From: Streptomyces sp. CNQ-509
GTDB taxonomy: Bacteria; Actinomycetota; Actinomycetes; Streptomycetales; Streptomycetaceae
DNA: 64,000 nt
Reading direction: 5' to 3'
Assembly (NCBI RefSeq): GCF_001011035.1
Contig: NZ_CP011492.1
Coordinates: forward strand, 6,999,447 to 7,063,446
A program made the translations under genes and the position numbers. Every line of letters starts with the position of its first letter. Position 1 is the stretch's first letter. The notes beneath the pieces are model-generated. The model was not told the origin of the DNA and made no database searches. It worked only from the letters and a program-made list of their open reading frames with translations. Below, piece after piece: positions 16,739 through 24,803 of this stretch.

Positions 16739-18097
16739 ATGAGCGCGGTCAAGGTCAAGGTCCGGACCGGAGCGGGCAGTTCCACGGATGCCGGCCCGGA
16801 GGCCAGGGCGGTCCAGAGACGATCACCGGTGCCCCTGTTGCTGAACGCGCTACTGGTGCCGGCCGCCGCGGCCCGGGACCGTCCGGCCGTCCTCCCGCCT
16901 GAGCCGGGTGCGCCCCCAGGTGCGTCCGCGGCGACGCTCGCCGAGCGCAGGGCGCTCGCCCACACCTACGCCCTCTGTTACGCCCGGGCCGACAAGCAGG
17001 AGAAGACCCTCATCCTCGACAAGGTGTGCGCGGCGACCGGCTGGCACCGCAGCCACGCCCGCAACGCGCTTCTGAACGCCGCACGCCCCAAGCCGGGCAG
17101 GGTCCCGCAGCGCCGGAAGTACGACGCCGAGGTCGTCGCGGCGCTGACGCTGTGCTGGACCATCCTGGACCGGCCGGCGGGCAAGCGGCTGGCGCCGATG
17201 CTTCCCGAGCTGGTGCCGGTACTGCGCCGCCACCGCGAGCTGTCCCTCGACGACGAGTCCGCCGAGCTGCTGATGTCCATGTCGGCGGCGACGATCTCCC
17301 GCCGTCTCGCCCCGTACCGGCAGTCCTCCGGAACCGCCCCGCGGCTGCGGCCCGGTTCCCGGCCGCGCGGTGAACTCCCGCTCGTCACCTGGACGGAGTG
17401 GGACCACGGCCACCCCGGGTTCTTCGAGATCGCGGTCGTACGCCACGACGGCGGTACGGCGGGCGGCAGTTGCCTGCTGACCGTGGCCGCCACCGACATC
17501 GCCACCGGCTGGACCGAGATCCGGACGGTCCGGGGTGCCGGGCAGATACCCCTCGCCCTGGAGGTGGTTGCCAGGAACCTGCCCTTCCCGGTTCTCGGAC
17601 TCGACTGCGGGAGCCACGGCGCCGAGATCGACGAGGCCCTGCTGCGCTGGTGCCGGCAGCGCCGGGTGACCTTCACTCATGCCCGCCCGGTCGGCAGGGG
17701 CAGCCACCACGTCGGCCAGCAGAGCTGGCGGATGCTGCACGAACTCGCGGGCCACCATCACTACGACTCCCCGGGTGAACAGGCCCTCCTCAACGAGATC
17801 TGGGCCGCGCTCTCACGGCTGACGAACTACTTCTATCCCCAGCAGCGTTCGGTGTCCGGCCCCGGACAGGGTGGCGGCCGCAAGGAGTTCGAGACGGCGA
17901 CCCCGTACCGCAGGACCGAACGCCACCGCTGCGTGACCCCGGAGGACCAGGCGATCCTCGCCGACGTCTATCCGGGCCTCAACCCGGCCGAGCTGCACCG
18001 CCACGTCGAGCGTCTGGTGAAGAGGCTGCACCTCATCGCCCAGAGCCGGGCGGCGCTGCGGCGCTGCCGCACCTTCGGCCCCGGCTTCGCCTTATGA
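16739..18097 (+). CDS. Transposase/integrase-like protein with altered DDE residues
   Basis: 452 aa from the ATG at 16739 (GGAGGG upstream). It aligns by eye with the actinobacterial ISNCY-type transposases that read GWHRxHARxAL, then TDIATGWTE, GIDSDNGSEF, VEQKNW and NYFYPQQ. Here the N-terminal DNA-binding block (CAATGWHRSHARNAL) and the first catalytic Asp253 (ATDIATGW) are kept. The second acidic position falls on Gly291 (GLDCGSHGAEI). The final Glu falls on Gly326 (HHVGQQSW). The frame is nevertheless intact over its full length. It may be a dead insertion-sequence relic or a domesticated DNA-binding protein. It has no obvious terminal repeats. Confidence 0.75.
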   Translation: MSAVKVKVRTGAGSSTDAGPEARAVQRRSPVPLLLNALLVPAAAARDRPAVLPPEPGAPPGASAATLAERRALAHTYALCYARADKQEKTLILDKVCAATGWHRSHARNALLNAARPKPGRVPQRRKYDAEVVAALTLCWTILDRPAGKRLAPMLPELVPVLRRHRELSLDDESAELLMSMSAATISRRLAPYRQSSGTAPRLRPGSRPRGELPLVTWTEWDHGHPGFFEIAVVRHDGGTAGGSCLLTVAATDIATGWTEIRTVRGAGQIPLALEVVARNLPFPVLGLDCGSHGAEIDEALLRWCRQRRVTFTHARPVGRGSHHVGQQSWRMLHELAGHHHYDSPGEQALLNEIWAALSRLTNYFYPQQRSVSGPGQGGGRKEFETATPYRRTERHRCVTPEDQAILADVYPGLNPAELHRHVERLVKRLHLIAQSRAALRRCRTFGPGFAL

Positions 18098-18107
18098 CGG
18101 TACGGCG

Positions 18108-18148
18108 AACGGCTCGCCCCCGCGATGATGCCGCGGGGGCGAGCCGTT
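18108..18148. terminator. Strong bidirectional terminator
   Basis: A perfect 17-bp stem (18108-18124 with 18132-18148) and a 7-nt loop sit between the convergent transposase-like gene and the FAD monooxygenase gene. Confidence 0.88.
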
Positions 18149-18191
18149 CCGTCCGGAAGGCGGGGGCCGCCGCCGGCCCCCGCGTGCGCTG

Positions 18192-19406
18192 TCAGTGCCG
18201 GGTGGCCGACGCGCGGTCGACGACATCCTGGTAGTCGGTCGTGATGGTCTCCAGACCGGCGGCCATCTCGTCGGCGGAGGTTTCCGCCAGGGTGCGTTCG
18301 GAGTGGTCCATGCTGCGGTTGGCCTCGACGATCGCGTTGGCCGCCGGGAGCCGGACACTCTCGTACCGCTTGAACGCGGCCGGCACGTCGCCGCCGGCGT
18401 CGGCGAGTTCGGCGGCCAGGGCGACGCCGTCGAGGATGGCCTGGGTGCCGCCGTTGGCGCCGATCGGGTACATCGGGTGGGCGGCGTCACCGAGGAGGGT
18501 GACCCGGTGCTCGCCCCAGGAGGGCAGCGGGTCGCGGTCGGCCATCACGTGGTGCATGAGCTGCCCGCTCGACTTCAGAGCCGTGTGGACGTCGAGCCAG
18601 CCGAAATCCCAGTCGGCGAAGTGCGGCAGCAGGTCCTCGAACCTGCCGGGGCTGAGCTGTACTTCGCCCTGCCACTCCGGGTCCGCGGCCAGGCACACCC
18701 AGTTCAGGAGCACCTTGCCGCGTTCGGCGTGCGGCCGCGAACACGGGTACGCCACCATCCGGTTGCTCCGGTCGTCGGAGGCGATGATCATCGTCCTGCC
18801 GTCGATGAACTCGGGTATCTCGGTCAGACCGCGCCACATCCGCACGGGGGTCCGGCGCAGCGGAGACCCCTCGGGGTGCAGTTGCGCGCGGATGACCGAG
18901 TGCATGCCGTCCCCGGCGATCAGGGCGTCGGCGTCGATACCGGACTCGCCTCCGGAGCGCGAGCTGATGTGGACGCGTACGCCGTCCGTGTCCTGCTCGA
19001 AGCCACGCACCCGTGTCGCCGTACGGATGGCGTCGGCTCCGAGGCGCGAGCGCACCGCGTCGAGCAGCATCATCTGCAGCTCGCCGCGGTGGATCGAGTA
19101 CTGCGGAAAGTCGTTGCCCGCGGCGATGCCGCGGGCCTCGGACCAGATGGTCCTGCCCTGGTGGTCGAGGTAGCGGTGCTCGCGGGTGGCGATCCCGGTG
19201 GCCGCCAGTCTCCCGCCCAGCCCGAGGGCGGTCAGTTCGCCGATCGCCGCGGGCTGGATGTTGATGCCGACCCCGAGCGGCCGGATCTCCTCGGCCTCCT
19301 CCAGCAGCGTGACTTCCAGGCCACGGGCGTGCAGAGCCAGCGCGGCGGCCAGTCCTCCGATCCCGGCCCCGGCGATGACGATGCCGGGCGAATGTGTTTC
19401 GGTCAT
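18192..19406 (-). CDS. FAD-dependent aromatic monooxygenase (PhzS/salicylate-hydroxylase-like)
   Basis: 404 aa from the ATG at 19406, which has AAAGGTGG upstream. A GTG 12 nt earlier is possible. Class A flavoprotein monooxygenase: N-terminal dinucleotide fold (VIAGAGIGGLAAALAL), the Gly-Asp motif in ALIAGDGMHSVIR and the FAD ribityl motif LLGDAAHPMYPIGANGG. It should hydroxylate an electron-rich aromatic substrate with NAD(P)H and O2. It is the last gene of the four-gene minus-strand run. A PhzF-family protein at the head of the run makes a phenazine-like or other aromatic substrate plausible but unproven. Confidence 0.85.
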   Translation of the reverse strand: MTETHSPGIVIAGAGIGGLAAALALHARGLEVTLLEEAEEIRPLGVGINIQPAAIGELTALGLGGRLAATGIATREHRYLDHQGRTIWSEARGIAAGNDFPQYSIHRGELQMMLLDAVRSRLGADAIRTATRVRGFEQDTDGVRVHISSRSGGESGIDADALIAGDGMHSVIRAQLHPEGSPLRRTPVRMWRGLTEIPEFIDGRTMIIASDDRSNRMVAYPCSRPHAERGKVLLNWVCLAADPEWQGEVQLSPGRFEDLLPHFADWDFGWLDVHTALKSSGQLMHHVMADRDPLPSWGEHRVTLLGDAAHPMYPIGANGGTQAILDGVALAAELADAGGDVPAAFKRYESVRLPAANAIVEANRSMDHSERTLAETSADEMAAGLETITTDYQDVVDRASATRH

Positions 19407-19557
19407 GACGGCTGCCACCTTTCTCTACGGTTGAGCGGCTGTGCGGGGATTTCTGTGGGGAGGATCAGCGAGCGGTGAGGACCGGGACGGCGGCCTGGAC
19501 GTCCGCGGGGCCGCGCCCCTGCGCCTGGCTCACGACGGGTGGGGGGTCGCCGGGTGG

Positions 19558-20562
19558 TCACCGCCCGATGACGACGAAGACCGCCAGGAGCACCGTGGCC
19601 CAGCCCATCAGCGCGGCATGGTAGGGACCGATCAGCGACTTCTTGTGCAGCGCCTCGATCGCCGCTTCGTGCGTGTTGTCGCTCACGTCCCGGATGACGG
19701 TGTACAGGAGCCGCTGGCTCACCAGCCAGGCGGCGATCCACGGCACGAACGCCCAGGAGAACCCGAAGGTCGCCCAGACCGCGACGATGAACAGCGCGGA
19801 GCCCACGAGCAGCATCGAGGACTGGATGTACATCGTCTTCTTGAGTCCCCAGGCGACGGTGTAGGTCCTGATCCCGAACTTCTCGTCCTCGATGTAGTCC
19901 TCGGCGTGGCTGGTGACGAAGAGGGAGACGAGGAGCAGTGCGAAACCCGCCAGGGCCACGACGCTGCCCCATTCCACGGCGTACTCGGAGGAGCGCAGGA
20001 CGAACAGGCCCGGCAGGAAGACGAGGCTGAGCTGCAGGGTGGGGAGCTGCCAGGCGCCGGCGCCCTTCAGCTTCAGCGGGGGAGCCGAGTACTGGAAGCC
20101 GAGGATGCCGACGAAGACGGCCAGCGGCAGCAGGTCCCAGTGCCCGGTCCTGACGGCGAGGAATACCGCCAGCACGCAGTTGATGGCCGTCGATACGCCG
20201 ATGTGGGCGACGACCCGCGAGACTCCCAGGCCGTAGATGGCCTCGGACTGCCGGGACTTGTACAGCGCGTCCTGCTCACGGTCGGCCAGGGCGTTGGTCA
20301 TGTTCCCGATCTGCATGCCGGAGACCGAGAAGAGCACACCCAGCAGCGTGTTGAGCGAGTAGACGTCCGACCACTCGTGCGCGGAGAGCAGGGCCGGTGC
20401 GAAGGAGACGGTGAGGATGACCGGCAGGAACTCGAACCGCCGGATGACACATGCGTACCGCACGCGAGTGGCCAGCGGAGGGCGTTGGCCGGATGGCCCG
20501 TCGGAGTCGGTGAGCAGGGCGTCGAGTTGTGCCCTCAGCGGAGGAGCGTCGGCTTTCGGCAT
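19558..20562 (-). CDS. UbiA-family membrane prenyltransferase
   Basis: 334 aa with eight or nine hydrophobic segments. Both Asp-rich metal-diphosphate motifs of the UbiA superfamily are visible: NALADREQD, the NxxxDxxxD form, in the first half, and DYIEDEKFG in the second. It should transfer a prenyl chain from a prenyl diphosphate to an aromatic or quinone-like acceptor at the membrane. The start at 20562 follows GAGAGAAA. The frame is open far upstream but that part is non-coding. It lies between two oxygenases in a putative biosynthetic operon. Menaquinone-pathway function is less likely because no men genes are near. Confidence 0.85.
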   Translation of the reverse strand: MPKADAPPLRAQLDALLTDSDGPSGQRPPLATRVRYACVIRRFEFLPVILTVSFAPALLSAHEWSDVYSLNTLLGVLFSVSGMQIGNMTNALADREQDALYKSRQSEAIYGLGVSRVVAHIGVSTAINCVLAVFLAVRTGHWDLLPLAVFVGILGFQYSAPPLKLKGAGAWQLPTLQLSLVFLPGLFVLRSSEYAVEWGSVVALAGFALLLVSLFVTSHAEDYIEDEKFGIRTYTVAWGLKKTMYIQSSMLLVGSALFIVAVWATFGFSWAFVPWIAAWLVSQRLLYTVIRDVSDNTHEAAIEALHKKSLIGPYHAALMGWATVLLAVFVVIGR

Positions 20563-20693
20563 GGTCCGTTTCTCTCGTCGTCGAAGGGGATCGTGCGGGT
20601 CTGTGCGGTGGGTGTGACGTGGGCGGGGCGGGGCGGGGCGGGCGACGCCGGACGCCCGCCCCGAAACCCCGTCGGCTCGCGCTGGACCGCCCG

Positions 20694-22316
20694 TCAGGGC
20701 GCGGTCAGCGAGACCTCGCCGTCGAGCGTGAAGCCCTCGTAGTCCGCGGCGACGATCTCCCCGAGCTTCGCCCGGTACGCGGCGATGCCGCCGAAGTAGA
20801 AGAGCGTGCGCCGCTTCTTGCCGGGGATGTTCGAGCCGAAGATCCAGGAGTCCGTCTGCGCGAACAGGCTGTGCTCCGCCATCACCCGGCACATGGCGGT
20901 CCATTCCTTCTCCGCGGTGGCGGTGGCCTCGACCGTGCCGGCCCCGCGCTTCCGGGCGGCGTCGATGGTCTCCGCGATCCACTCGACCTGCGTCTGGAGG
21001 GCGGGCGGCAGGTTGGAGAAGACGCTGTTGGGGCCGAAGACCGTGAAGAGGTTCGGGAAGCCGTTCACGGCCATGCCGAGGTAGCTGCTCGGCTCCTCGC
21101 CCCAGTACTCCCTGAGCGAGACGCCGCCGCGGCCCCGGATGTCGATCCGGTTGTAACTCCCCTGCATGGCCTCGTAACCCGTCGCAAAGACCAGCACGTC
21201 CAGCTCGTGCTCGGTGCCGTCCTCGGTCACCACGCCGGCCGGGGTGATCCGGACGATCGGGTTCTCCTTGGTGGAGACCAGGGTGACGTTGTCGCGGTTG
21301 TAGGTCTCGTAGTAATCGGTGTTGCAGATCGGCCGCTTCGCGTAGAGGTCGGTCGGCATGAGCTTGCGCGCGGTCTCCGGGTCCCGCACGATCTCCTTGA
21401 TCTTCGACCTGATGAACGACGCGGCGGCGTCGTTCGACTCCGGGTTGAACGCGATGTCGGCAAAGGTGCCGAACATGAAGTGGAACCCGTTGCCCGCGTC
21501 CCAGCTCTCCTGGAACCTGCGCTCGCGTTCCTCGGCGGAGACGCTCATCGCGGAGATCTGGCTCTCCTCGAAACCGCAGGCGACACGGGAGTTGAAAGCC
21601 TTCTCCCAGAACTGCTTGTGGTTCTCCCGGTAGTCCTCGATGAACTCGTCGCTGAGCGGCCCGTCGCCGGCCGGCACGACGTACTGCGCGGAGCGCTGGA
21701 AGACCGTGAGGTGCTCCGCCATCTTGGCGGCGGCGCCGATGAACTGGGTTCCGGTCGAGCCGGTACCGATGACCCCGACCTTCTTGCCGGTGATGTCGAG
21801 GTCCTCCGGCCAGGCGCCGGTGTGCACCTGCGTGCCCGCGAAACGGTCCCGCCCCTCGATCTCGGGGAAGCTCGCGGCCGACAGCGGTCCGAGCGCGCCG
21901 ACGACGTAGCGGGCGGTGAACTCCTCGCCGCCGTCGGTCCGTACCGTCCACAGGCCGGAGGACTCGTCGTAGGCCAGCGACTCGACGGTGGTGTTGAGCT
22001 GGATGTCCTCGCGCAGGTCGTACCGGTCGACCACGTGCTCCAGATAGGCCAGGATCTCCGGCTGGGGCGCGTAGCGCGTCTTCCAGTTCCACTCCCGCAG
22101 CAGGTCGGAGTCGAAGGAGTAGCGGTACGCGATGCTGTCGACGTCGGCGGCGGCGCCCGGATAACGGTTCCAGTGCCAGGTGCCCCCGATGCCGGCCCCC
22201 CGCTCGAAGGCCCGCACGTTCAGGCCGAGTGTGTTGCGGAGCTTGTGCAGCATGTAGATACCGGCGAATCCGGCGCCTATGACGATCGAGTCGAGGTGGG
22301 TGGGTTTCCTGGGCAT
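20694..22316 (-). CDS. Baeyer-Villiger (flavin-containing) monooxygenase
   Basis: 540 aa from the ATG at 22316 (GAAAGG upstream). Two Rossmann motifs are present, SIVIGAGFAGIYM near residue 10 for FAD and VGVIGTGSTGTQ near 180 for NADPH. Between them is the Baeyer-Villiger fingerprint FAGTQVHTGAWP (159-170), which matches FxGxxxHxxxW(P/D). It resembles cyclohexanone and phenylacetone monooxygenases in length and order. It would insert oxygen next to a ketone or hydroxylate a substrate in the operon's pathway. It starts 40 nt after the PhzF-fusion stop. Confidence 0.9.
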   Translation of the reverse strand: MPRKPTHLDSIVIGAGFAGIYMLHKLRNTLGLNVRAFERGAGIGGTWHWNRYPGAAADVDSIAYRYSFDSDLLREWNWKTRYAPQPEILAYLEHVVDRYDLREDIQLNTTVESLAYDESSGLWTVRTDGGEEFTARYVVGALGPLSAASFPEIEGRDRFAGTQVHTGAWPEDLDITGKKVGVIGTGSTGTQFIGAAAKMAEHLTVFQRSAQYVVPAGDGPLSDEFIEDYRENHKQFWEKAFNSRVACGFEESQISAMSVSAEERERRFQESWDAGNGFHFMFGTFADIAFNPESNDAAASFIRSKIKEIVRDPETARKLMPTDLYAKRPICNTDYYETYNRDNVTLVSTKENPIVRITPAGVVTEDGTEHELDVLVFATGYEAMQGSYNRIDIRGRGGVSLREYWGEEPSSYLGMAVNGFPNLFTVFGPNSVFSNLPPALQTQVEWIAETIDAARKRGAGTVEATATAEKEWTAMCRVMAEHSLFAQTDSWIFGSNIPGKKRRTLFYFGGIAAYRAKLGEIVAADYEGFTLDGEVSLTAP

Positions 22317-22356
22317 AGTGGCCTTTCGGCTGGTGCTGGACAAGGAACGGCGTGGT

Positions 22357-23526
22357 TCAGACGTGGATGGTGCCTTCGGCGGCGACCGTGCCGTGGCCGC
22401 TCACCCGCACGCGGTCGAGCTCGCCGCCGCCCGCGACGGTGGCCTCGGCGAACATCACCGAGGAGCGGCCGCCGAGGTGGCCGCCCTGGTGGATCTCGAC
22501 GGTCTTCCCGTACGCCACGAGGCCGTACCGCGCGAGGTGGACGGCGAGCGCGCCGGCGGCGGAACCCGCGGACGCGTCCTCGGCGCCGCCGTGGGCCGGC
22601 GAGAACACCCGCGCGTGCCACCGCTCGCCCTCGGGGGCGAAGCAGGTGGCGGCCGTGCCGGGGAAGGCGGCGAGCGCCCGGCGGTCGGGGCGCAGCCCGG
22701 CGAGCGCCGCCGCGTCGGGAAGTCCCGCGAACACGTGCCGGGGACCGTCGCGGTAGAGGTCCACCGGGAGGGTGGAGGCGGCGATGCCGAGTGCGTCGAG
22801 CAGCGCCCCGGCGTGCTCGTACGGCTCCCAGACCGGGATCGGCTGCTCCATGGAGACGTACGCCACGCCGCCGCCCGACTGGGCCGCGGGAGTCCGGTCG
22901 ACGACGAAGGGCACGACACCCGTCCGCGTCTCGAACCGCAGCCGGTCCGTCCGCAGGTCGAGCGCGACCGCGACCGCCGCGGCGAGCAGCGGACGCCCGG
23001 CGAACGGGAGCTCGGCGTCGGGGGTGAAGACCCGCGCCCGTACGTCCGCGTCCGTGGCCCCGGGCGGCAGCAGGAACACCACTTCGGACAGGTTCATCGC
23101 CTTGGCGATGCGCCGCATCCGCTCGTCCGTCAGATCCGCCGCGTCGAAGAACACCGCGACCGGGGTGCCGGAGAGCGGCTGGGTGGCGAAGGCGTCGACG
23201 ACGACGTACCGGTGCGAGGAGTCACGGATACGGACGGCGCCCGCGCCCCGGGCCGTGGCCTGCACCTCGAAGCGGTCCCGGTGGGTGATCGGGGAACCGA
23301 CCAGGGAGGCGGCCCGGTTCTCGGGGAGCGAGGCGGGCTGCTCGCCCTCCCACACCATGACCGCGCCCCAGCGCTCGCCGTCCGGGTCGGCGATCCAGAA
23401 CTTCTCCCGCAGCCCCTCGACGGCCTGCCAGTTGTGGACGACACCGTCCTCGTTCAGATGCTGCCTGAGGCTCTCGACCGTGGCGGGAGAGCCCTTCAGA
23501 TCCCACCAGGCGATCTCCATCTTCAT
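22357..23526 (-). CDS. Fusion of a YdhR-like monooxygenase domain with a PhzF-family isomerase
   Basis: 389 aa from the ATG at 23526 (AAGGGG upstream). Residues 1-95 (MKMEIAWWDLKGS, NWQAVEGLREKFWIADP, RWGAVMVWEGE) look like the small alpha/beta-barrel YdhR/ABM-type domain. Residues 105-389 form a PhzF fold starting YVVVDAFATQPLSGTPVAVF. The catalytic Glu of PhzF (Glu45) corresponds to Glu148 in MNLSEVVFL, at almost the same offset from the domain start. PhzF isomerises dihydrohydroxyanthranilate in phenazine synthesis, but relatives act elsewhere. No other phz core genes are in the window. It is the first gene of the operon. Confidence 0.8.
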   Translation of the reverse strand: MKMEIAWWDLKGSPATVESLRQHLNEDGVVHNWQAVEGLREKFWIADPDGERWGAVMVWEGEQPASLPENRAASLVGSPITHRDRFEVQATARGAGAVRIRDSSHRYVVVDAFATQPLSGTPVAVFFDAADLTDERMRRIAKAMNLSEVVFLLPPGATDADVRARVFTPDAELPFAGRPLLAAAVAVALDLRTDRLRFETRTGVVPFVVDRTPAAQSGGGVAYVSMEQPIPVWEPYEHAGALLDALGIAASTLPVDLYRDGPRHVFAGLPDAAALAGLRPDRRALAAFPGTAATCFAPEGERWHARVFSPAHGGAEDASAGSAAGALAVHLARYGLVAYGKTVEIHQGGHLGGRSSVMFAEATVAGGGELDRVRVSGHGTVAAEGTIHV

Positions 23527-24029
23527 CGTGTCAGCACCCCTTCGCACACGTCGGTGAGGAGGCGTGGCCCGAGACGATGCGCCCCGGCGGAGGGCGATCG
23601 GGGAATCGGTGAGGGAGAGGACGGTGCGGAAATCCCAGGTCCGGAAAGCCTGAATCGTTCACGTAAAGTCTTCCCCCGTGGATTTACGAATGATGGACCA
23701 CTCAACTACAGGCCCGGCTCATGCCTCTCCACGGGTTTTCCTGTACCGCGATGTGCTCATTTCCGTTACCCCGACAGCTCCTGGAACAAATTGCACGTAC
23801 GCACGTTCAGCCACGGATGGGTTGGGTGAGGTGCCGAGAACTTACCGACGCCACCCGGCGGTTGCAAACGTCTGTTGCCTCATGAAGATCCGCGCGTTGC
23901 CGGCGGCACGCACCTTTCCGGATGAGGCCGTTCCGACTTTCGTCACGGGCTGCGATGGCGCAAGCGCGCGTAGTGCAAGCGGCGCCTGCGCCTCTGGGAG
24001 AAAAGGAAATGCGGGCGACGCGGCGGTGT
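23527..24029. other. 503-nt intergenic region upstream of the PhzF-fusion operon
   Basis: No convincing gene is present. Codon bias in all frames is poor and the base composition is less GC-rich than nearby genes. It holds the inverted repeat at 23662 and presumably the promoter of the operon read leftward. The stop of the membrane-protein gene of the next cassette marks its right edge. Confidence 0.5.
23662..23688. promoter_or_regulatory. Inverted repeat CGTAAA-N15-TTTACG
   Basis: Perfect 6-bp arms at 23662-23667 and 23683-23688 lie about 140 nt upstream of the PhzF-fusion start, in otherwise unremarkable intergenic DNA. This could be a regulator site. Chance cannot be excluded. Confidence 0.35.
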
Positions 24030-24545
24030 CTAGCCCCGCAGGGCCAGCACCGCCCAGGCCGCCGTCGCCACCGTCGCCGCGCCGAGTCTGAGGAGGGGAA
24101 GGCGGGTCAGCAGCCGGTCGTCCCACTCCTCGCCGGTGCCGGAGGCGAACCGCAGGGCGGGGGTGGCCGCGCGGCCCAGCGCGAAGCCCAGGCCGGCCGC
24201 CAGCGCCACGCCCGCGTCGTTGGCCAGCAGCACGCCGAGCGCGAGGGCGTACGGCAGGCTCGCCGACACGTACGTACGCACCCCGGTGCCCATCTCGAAC
24301 CCGAACTGGAGTGCGCCGCGCGCCAGATGGCGTTGCAGCACGTCCTGCGGCACCTGCCGCGCGTTCTGCGGCAGCCGCAGGCGCAGCACCCCGGCGTCGC
24401 GGGCGACGGCGAGCAGCCCGAGGGCGGCCGTCGCCCCCGCGCGCCAGTCCGCCGGGACCGGTGCGGCCAGTCCGGACGCAAGCCACAGCACGGTGGCCGA
24501 GAGCAGGGCGCCGAGCAGCAGCCCGGTGGAGAAGACCCCCAGCAC
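24030..24545 (-). CDS. Four-helix membrane protein of the Mau-like cassette, unknown function
   Basis: 171 aa from a GTG at 24545. Hydrophobic segments occur at about 3-28, 37-50, 88-125 and 150-168. There are no cysteines and no motif I recognise. The stretch NARQVPQDVLQRHLARGALQFGFEMGTGVRTYV between helices may be a cytoplasmic amphipathic region. No convincing ribosome site precedes the GTG. The frame is the same as that of the small membrane protein upstream, interrupted by a single TGA at 24611-24609. It is the last gene of the cassette and probably supports assembly or export of the 12-Cys protein, by context only. Confidence 0.6.
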   Translation of the reverse strand: MLGVFSTGLLLGALLSATVLWLASGLAAPVPADWRAGATAALGLLAVARDAGVLRLRLPQNARQVPQDVLQRHLARGALQFGFEMGTGVRTYVSASLPYALALGVLLANDAGVALAAGLGFALGRAATPALRFASGTGEEWDDRLLTRLPLLRLGAATVATAAWAVLALRG

Positions 24546-24608
24546 GGTGGTCTGTCGGTGAACGGCCCGCCAACCTGGCGAGGCAAGCGCGTGCGCGCTG
24601 TTCCGCGT

Positions 24609-24803
24609 TCAAACGGAGCCGGAGAGCGAGTAGCCGGCCAGCCCGCCGAGGATCGCCCAGGTGAGCAGGGGACCGTACCAGCCGGCCGCCACCGCACCGC
24701 TGCTGAGCACCAGCATCGGCACCGCCGGGTCGGTCAGCCGGCCGCGCCACGCCGGTCTGGCCGGTCCGGTGCCGATCCGCGCCAACTCACGCCCCGCCGA
24801 CAA
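24609..24803 (-). CDS. Small membrane protein coupled to the 12-Cys protein gene
   Basis: 64 aa from a TTG at 24803 that overlaps the end of the preceding gene by 17 nt. A TTG at 24785 with GGGGCG before it is an alternative start (58 aa). It has a basic N-terminus and a hydrophobic span (MLVLSSGAVAAGWYGPLLTW and AILGGLAGYSLSG). I do not recognise it. Its in-frame TGA stop is followed by 63 nt and then the next membrane protein in the same frame. Confidence 0.5.
   Translation of the reverse strand: MSAGRELARIGTGPARPAWRGRLTDPAVPMLVLSSGAVAAGWYGPLLTWAILGGLAGYSLSGSV

Noticed and set aside
18192..23526. Complete phenazine biosynthesis cluster
   Set aside because: Only a PhzF-family fusion and a PhzS-like monooxygenase are present; PhzB, C, D, E and G are absent in the window.
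23678..24091. 137-codon plus-strand ORF between the PhzF operon and the Mau-like cassette
   Set aside because: Poor codon bias, no ribosome site, no recognisable motif, and it overlaps the end of the opposite membrane-protein gene.
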